A DNA stretch of 64,000 nt from Bradysia coprophila (Eukaryota > Arthropoda > Insecta > Diptera > Sciaridae): assembly GCF_014529535.1 (NCBI RefSeq), contig NW_023503632.1:496001-560000 (forward strand), read 5' to 3'. Positions 59,801 through 64,000 of this stretch are shown in pieces; position 1 is the first letter of the stretch; the number at the start of each line of letters is the position of its first letter. The notes under the pieces are model-generated. The model did not search any database and was not told the origin of the DNA. It saw only the letters and a program-made list of their open reading frames with translations. A program made the position numbers and the translations under genes.

Positions 59801-61628
59801 TGTCACCAACAACAAATCGAACGTAATCCTCTTCAACAACCACCACGGAACCTATCGGGATATCCTCTACCGCTGTGATGCATCTGTGGTACTTTTCACT
59901 TACGTCAATTCGGAGATTCTCGGTCATACATGGTAAACTTTCACTTGCAGCAAAGCTTAAAGTTGGTTCGTTCGGAATGGATTTTTGAGAATTTATTTGA
60001 AGTACGCATTCGTGTTCACGGTCGACAAGTTTTTGCATCAAATGTTCCGGATAATTGCTTTCCTTTGCCAATTGAATGTCCACCAAACAGTGACTGAACA
60101 AATTTAGTTTATAGAAACAGCAGGAACGGTTCGCATATGCCAAACTAATGCACTCGGAATCATTTTCGGCAAAGCAGATGCTCTGATTGTACTTCGTCAT
60201 TGCCCCGTAAAAATCGCCAGACTTGAATTTTTCGTTTCCCACAATACGGGCTTCCATTGCATTGCCATTATTCTTTTGTCGTTTCAATCTCACCAAATGT
60301 AACGGGTATTCAACGTTTACGAGAAGATCTACGTATAGATCACCGCTCAATTCTTTCTGCCAGATCATGGTACATCCGTTCTAGGCTGATATGAGAAACA
60401 AGTGACCGATTAGATCTGAACAACATTTGACATTTCTGAAATAGAAATCAGCTGATCGCACGATTCGCGATATTCGAAATTTTACCTGTTAGTGAAAGCT
60501 GGAAGTCGATTTTTGAATTCAGGCTAGTTATTTTGTGAGAGGTGTTCAGATTTTTCGTGAAATACTCTTGTCAAAAGATTACTGCGATTTCTTTATCAAT
60601 TTTCTAATAGTTCATTTGAATCCTACAAAAAATCAGTGTAGATTCTAGTCTACCAACCGTTTTGTATCGATTCCATTGAAACTTTATTCATTCCAACCGT
60701 AGAAATGAGACAGTCTATTCTTACTAAAATGTCATCGGGAATAACTGACTAAAATAAGAACCTATTTTGTCAAATTTTATCAGACATAAGTAAACCAAAC
60801 GATGTTTGCAGACCGGATAGTGTTTGTAAATGATTCAATCGGAATAACAATTGAGTACTAAAGAAATATTTTCCTTGTCTACCCATGGGTACTAACATGT
60901 GATTTATCTACGCACATCAAGCAAGAGTTGTACTCTAAATAAAGTACTGAAACTTGACAGCGTGGAGACTTCATGGCGACCGTTTGGACCGTAGTACAAA
61001 CCGTTGACAAAAATGAGGCACTGGAAAATCCAAACAAAAAAGGTTCTAGGCCAATTAGGCTAGACACGTCACTGGTGTATTCTGTGAAATATGTGTGATC
61101 AACCCTAAATGTGGGTAGTCTACTCTCATATACAATACTTTTTAGGAATAAAGAAAATTACGCCTTATCATGAACATGGGCATAATATGCACTTGGTACG
61201 CAAAATAGAAATACAAGCAGGCTTACCTTTGGGTAGTGGGTTGTCATTTTCGGCCTCTGTATCCGCACCCGACGTTGATTCACATTCACTATCGTCATCA
61301 AAATCCGAATCCGATGCAAAGCTTTCCTCTTCATCGTTTTCCCCAGCGATATCATCAAAATCGAAGTCTAACGTACAATTTTCCATGCCACTACCCAATG
61401 GATCTTCATCATCATCTAGACTTGAATCGAGCTGCTCATTTGTTTTCAATGGGTCTTGATCGGCGTCGGCAAAAAGAGAATTATCGGAATCAGCAAAGAA
61501 ACACTCATCAGCATCAGATTCTTCTGATTCAGAATCGTATCGTCGCTTGTTCCTATTTGATTTCATCAATAAATAACTAAAATTGTAGAATTGTGGAAAA
61601 ATATTAGCAAAATTACTCACCGACTCAT
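56808..61628 (-). CDS. piggyBac-derived transposase gene (602 aa), host SMYD gene in its intron
   Basis: Three exons are inferred: 61628-61621 (ATGAGTCG), 61576-61227 and 58258-56808, with introns of 44 and 2968 nt. The phases agree and give 602 aa (piggyBac is 594). The N-terminus is basic then strongly acidic (SESEESDADE ...), as in piggyBac proteins. The RNase H-like DDD core has D289 (SIDETMV), D367 (TDRFFTS) and D469/D472 (GGVDMTDQY). The spacing D289-D367 is 78, the same as piggyBac D268-D346. The C-terminal Cys-rich finger is CTLC ... CTTC ... CAGC ... H. All catalytic Asp are present. A shorter start inside exon 2 (MKSNRNKRRYD) is possible. No terminal repeats were found, which favours a domesticated or immobile copy. 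The long intron is the least certain part. Confidence 0.75.
58344..58754. other. Intron segment between the SMYD gene and piggyBac exon 3
   Basis: No coding signal. An in-frame stop lies just upstream of the piggyBac exon 3 frame, so that exon needs an upstream exon. Confidence 0.5.
58755..60368 (-). CDS. SMYD4-like SET/MYND protein lysine methyltransferase (537 aa, intronless)
   Basis: A single-exon frame. TPR-like helices lie at about residues 38-130 (ARIVGNEKFKSGDFYGAMTKY, NRSCCFYKL), the first part of SET at about 150-190, and the MYND zinc finger at 193-229 (CSNC ... CKKC ... CSDSC ... H ... C). Then come SET core NHSCCPN (391-397), GEQLFISYVD and a post-SET Cys cluster CTCPIC (451-456). 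This layout is the SMYD4 type, which has N-terminal TPRs. Substrate and target lysine are unknown. It lies on the same strand within the large intron of the piggyBac-derived gene. The lack of introns could mean retroposition or simple intron loss. Confidence 0.9.
   Translation of the reverse strand: MIWQKELSGDLYVDLLVNVEYPLHLVRLKRQKNNGNAMEARIVGNEKFKSGDFYGAMTKYNQSICFAENDSECISLAYANRSCCFYKLNLFSHCLVDIQLAKESNYPEHLMQKLVDREHECVLQINSQKSIPNEPTLSFAASESLPCMTENLRIDVSEKYHRCITAVEDIPIGSVVVVEEDYVRFVVGDNVKCSNCGKKYLNFVPCKKCGGAMFCSDSCSKNVFHQIECEMYFDVTVCREGNFFPLFVLRSVLIALSVFSSMDEMIEFVDNCNATDPFEIPLSISSAASKYRAFFKLSSFASDTGMLDYRKVAYYVYHSIKTSILGPKFKNKSHDRFLTHLIIHHCRVLQTNSFGSFDSTLTAGNETAGDETTDISNDYEQSVRLVSSYFNHSCCPNVANFRKGNLSVCITVLPVRKGEQLFISYVDEDDDEYNTEVSRQRFLMHNFGFRCTCPICENGILKNTFQLQDDPVFMKIVDDLSQIETTRDLSAVRKIIENCKIFLVKHSNMILSAESIYVKHNLIAMMQIEMDDVKNEV
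60369..61226. other. Intron segment upstream of the SMYD gene
   Basis: No gene seen. It probably contains the SMYD promoter. Confidence 0.4.
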
Positions 61629-62404
61629 TGTTAGCTTAGTTTTGACCACTAACAAAAAGGACGTCTTTAGCAACTTATTGCGATCTACTTGTAAGCGTCT
61701 AGTCGAAGTATATATGAGAGATTTTGTTGTCGATTTACATTCAACGTTCGACAAGAGCGAAATACGATTTCTAGGCATACTAGATGGCTTAGTTTGGTAC
61801 TTTCAAATTTTGTATACATGCGATCGATGAGTCTAATCCTGCTGAGTGTTGAAAAATTTTACAGTTTCGTTTGATTAGCTTATTGCTATGACTTGCGATG
61901 ACATAATTGGATGGAACTTGTAGTAAATGTCTAAAACTTTTTGGCATTCAATAAGCGCAGAATAAAATATACACGAATTATTTCCACATTTGTCTTTCAG
62001 ATTGATTTTCAACGTTCAAGAAAAGTCTATCCATAATATGAATTCCATATTATATGTTGTAGCTGCAACATAAAAAATTTTATGATGTGTCACGAGAAAA
62101 TCGTCCATTTTCCAATTGTATTTCGAAATCATTTCTCATTTAAATTTTTGTCATAAAAACAATAACGAACACGCTGACATTATAGCTAACGTCATGACTT
62201 GACAGTGGTGCTACACTTCTAACACTGCCAGTGTTGTCAGATATTACATCAATATTGTGAATTTTCTGAGTGTACCGAGAGAATTTAAAGGGTTAACAAA
62301 TGAAATTACTGTAAACATACATTCACTTGCTCACAAAACATTTGGCTATCGTCAACACAACACTACACTGAATGCGTACTTTCAATCAAGTGAACATGTG
62401 TTTT
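61629..62404. other. Intergenic, no gene seen
   Basis: Between the divergent piggyBac-derived and TUT genes. No coding signal. Confidence 0.4.
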
Positions 62405-62600
62405 CGAGACATATGAGGACCGAAAGTAAAATGATGACAGTGACATTTACTTTCGGCCCGCAAATACGCAAGCCCACGGGGCGAAAGTAAAATGATGACA
62501 GTGACATTTACTTTCGGCCCAAGGCCTGAATTTTTTTACTTTCGGTCACCATTTGAGGACCGAAAATACAAACTTTCGCAGTATTTGGCATAAAAAATTA
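62405..62600. repeat. ACTTTCGG repeat cluster with a 39-bp direct duplication
   Basis: A 39-bp block, CGAAAGTAAAATGATGACAG and onward, occurs at 62421-62459 and 62482-62520. Each block is nearly palindromic (CGAAAGTAAA ... TTTACTTTCG). The right part is the inverse of a segment at about 55795-55841. Confidence 0.7.
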
Positions 62601-62729
62601 CTTTTCGTTTACAAAACTGATATCACATATAATAGGTTTGTTCCAAGGCCATATGAATTGTCAAATTTCATCCATATAACCATAACCTCAATAATATCTC
62701 AGTGTAAATCGCGTAGGCGACGTTGCTCG

Positions 62730-62942
62730 ATTTTACTTTCGAATCAGAAATCATAAAATCCAAACGATTTGTATGAAATATCACGTAAGCGACGTTGCTA
62801 TGGATGAAATTGTCGTTGTTCGGGTTGTCAAAGTTCGTGTTTACAGTTACTTGGAACAAACCTATTTTAACAACAAAACTGAACTGTCAAAGGTGACAAA
62901 ATTGCTTTACTTTCGAATCAGAAATCATAAAATCCAAACGAA
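62730..62942. repeat. Direct repeat upstream of the TUT gene
   Basis: About 35 bp around TTTACTTTCGAATCAGAAAT occurs at about 62734-62769 and about 62908-62941. Words around GCGACGTTGCT also occur twice (near 62717 and 62790). This is local duplication in the presumed promoter. Confidence 0.6.
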
Positions 62943-62964
62943 ACTAAAAATAATCACAACAGAA

Positions 62965-64000
62965 ATGCCAAAATCCCAAGATGCCACATCGGATAAAGAA
63001 AGTAAATTTTATTTTTGAATTTCTTCTACATTCAAAATCATAAGTAGCACTGCACTCGGTTCCTTCCTTTCAGAAAAGAAGAGTGAAATAAAAGAGAAGA
63101 AAACAAAGATTGAAGATCCAGCCGATGAAGCATTGGAAAGTATGCAGAAAGCTGTTCGCAGTGAATTGATGAACTGTAAAGTCGGTGAGGAATTGGAAAC
63201 TTTAGTTCGAACGCTGCTACATAACGTTCAGCGACATCAAGTAGAGAAAGATGTCTTGGCAGCATTCCAACATCACTATCCAGGAATATTTAAAAACGAT
63301 CAAATTCGATTGTTTGGTTCGTCTGTGATGGGAATTGCATTTAAAGGTACAACAATCGACGATTAACATTGAATTGAGTTTAAATCTCTTTGACCATTGT
63401 CTTTACATCCACAGACTCAGATTTGGATTTTTATGTCGAGCTACCAAATCGGGAACAGCATAAATCAAATTTGTCTCGGATTAAAATAATTCGAGAAATT
63501 TTAGAATCCACTAAAAAGTTTGCGAACCTCCAATCGATTACCAGACCGCGAGTTCCAATTGTAAAGGGCACCCACATCGCTACACTCACTAATTGCGATT
63601 TCAATTGCTCCAATCGATTCGGTAGCCTAAACAGTCCGATTGTTGCGCATCTTGTAACATTCGACGATCGTATTCACAAGCTGGCCGTTATCATCAAATA
63701 TTGGATGAAAATCCACGACTGTTCCGGAGTGAAGCGCATATCGAATTATGCTGTTGTTTGGATGCTGATATTTTATTTGCAAACATTACCGAAACCAATC
63801 GTACCACCGATCGACGAATTTCAGCGAAATGTACCCCCATCAATGGTTTCTCATTTCAACTTTGCATTCGACTATTCGATGCCGAATAAAACGGAAAATG
63901 AGAGTCCATGGTCCGAATTACTGCTTGGTTTCTTCAAATTCTATCGTGATTTCGATTATGGTTCACAATTGATTTGTCCGTTGTACGGGAAAACGTTGTC
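62965..64000 (+). CDS. Terminal nucleotidyltransferase (TUT/TENT type), 5' part
   Basis: Exons 62965-63001, 63074-63346 and 63415 onward to the window edge are in phase; the gene runs off the right end. A Lys-rich N-terminus is followed by a helical stretch. The nucleotidyltransferase hallmark is LFGSSVMGIAFK, then DSDLDFYV (Gly-Ser then Asp-x-Asp, the metal-binding pair split between exons 2 and 3). RPRVPIVKGTHI and CDFNCSNRFG follow, where the third carboxylate may be replaced or shifted. The PAP-associated region reads KLAVIIKYWMKIHD and SNYAVVWMLIFYLQ. Likely role: adds U or A to RNA 3' ends. It could be a TUT1, TUT4/7/Tailor or GLD2 type; the visible part does not decide. Confidence 0.85.

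Overview
This 64 kb window looks like nuclear DNA of an insect, most likely a dipteran. It is AT-rich and has short introns (often 44-80 nt). It carries single-copy animal housekeeping genes, a ZAD-C2H2 zinc-finger gene (an insect-expanded class) and a CBM14-like secreted protein. I built all gene models by hand from reading frames, GT-AG sites and phase.

Host genes in order: a CCCH-finger protein with Val-Asp-Ile-Thr repeats (212-2260, +); a 187-aa secreted protein (5920-6544, -); Vang/strabismus (26375-28060, -); Mat1 (29182-30747, +); a secreted Cys/Pro/Thr-rich protein (31171-31901, -); a class I methyltransferase (34501-35309, +); a TMEM14 protein (35613-36009, -); ADCK1 (38016-39946, +); RpL18A/eL20 (43993-44954, -); Tom5 (46549-46789, +); a ZAD zinc-finger gene (47588-50052, -); Prosbeta2 (51502-52645, +); a piggyBac-derived gene (56808-61628, -) whose large intron holds a SMYD4-like gene (58755-60368, -); and the 5' part of a TUT/TENT nucleotidyltransferase (62965 to the right edge, +). 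They are unrelated cellular functions (polarity, TFIIH/CAK, mitochondria, ribosome, proteasome), as expected of ordinary chromosome, and they do not form a pathway.

The rest is repeat-rich. The main discovery candidate is a 3.0 kb DNA transposon (13952-22760 with a later insertion removed). It has 404-bp near-identical terminal inverted repeats that begin CACGGTG, a 4-bp TSD, and a two-exon 627-aa transposase. That protein keeps the spacing of the RAG1 catalytic and zinc residues (D, D then CxxC, HxxxxH, E) and has an N-terminal zinc region resembling the N-terminal part of RAG1. A young, whole-looking Ty3/gypsy LTR retrotransposon sits inside its left inverted repeat. Other repeats are a 2.86 kb giant palindrome (7111-9969), several fold-back/MITE elements (two with clear 7- or 8-bp TSDs), a 73-unit 20-bp minisatellite, a 16-bp minisatellite inside an intron, and several dispersed families present in two copies.

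No tRNA, rRNA, CRISPR or bacterial-type operon was seen. Family assignments rest on recalled family motifs; no database search was run.
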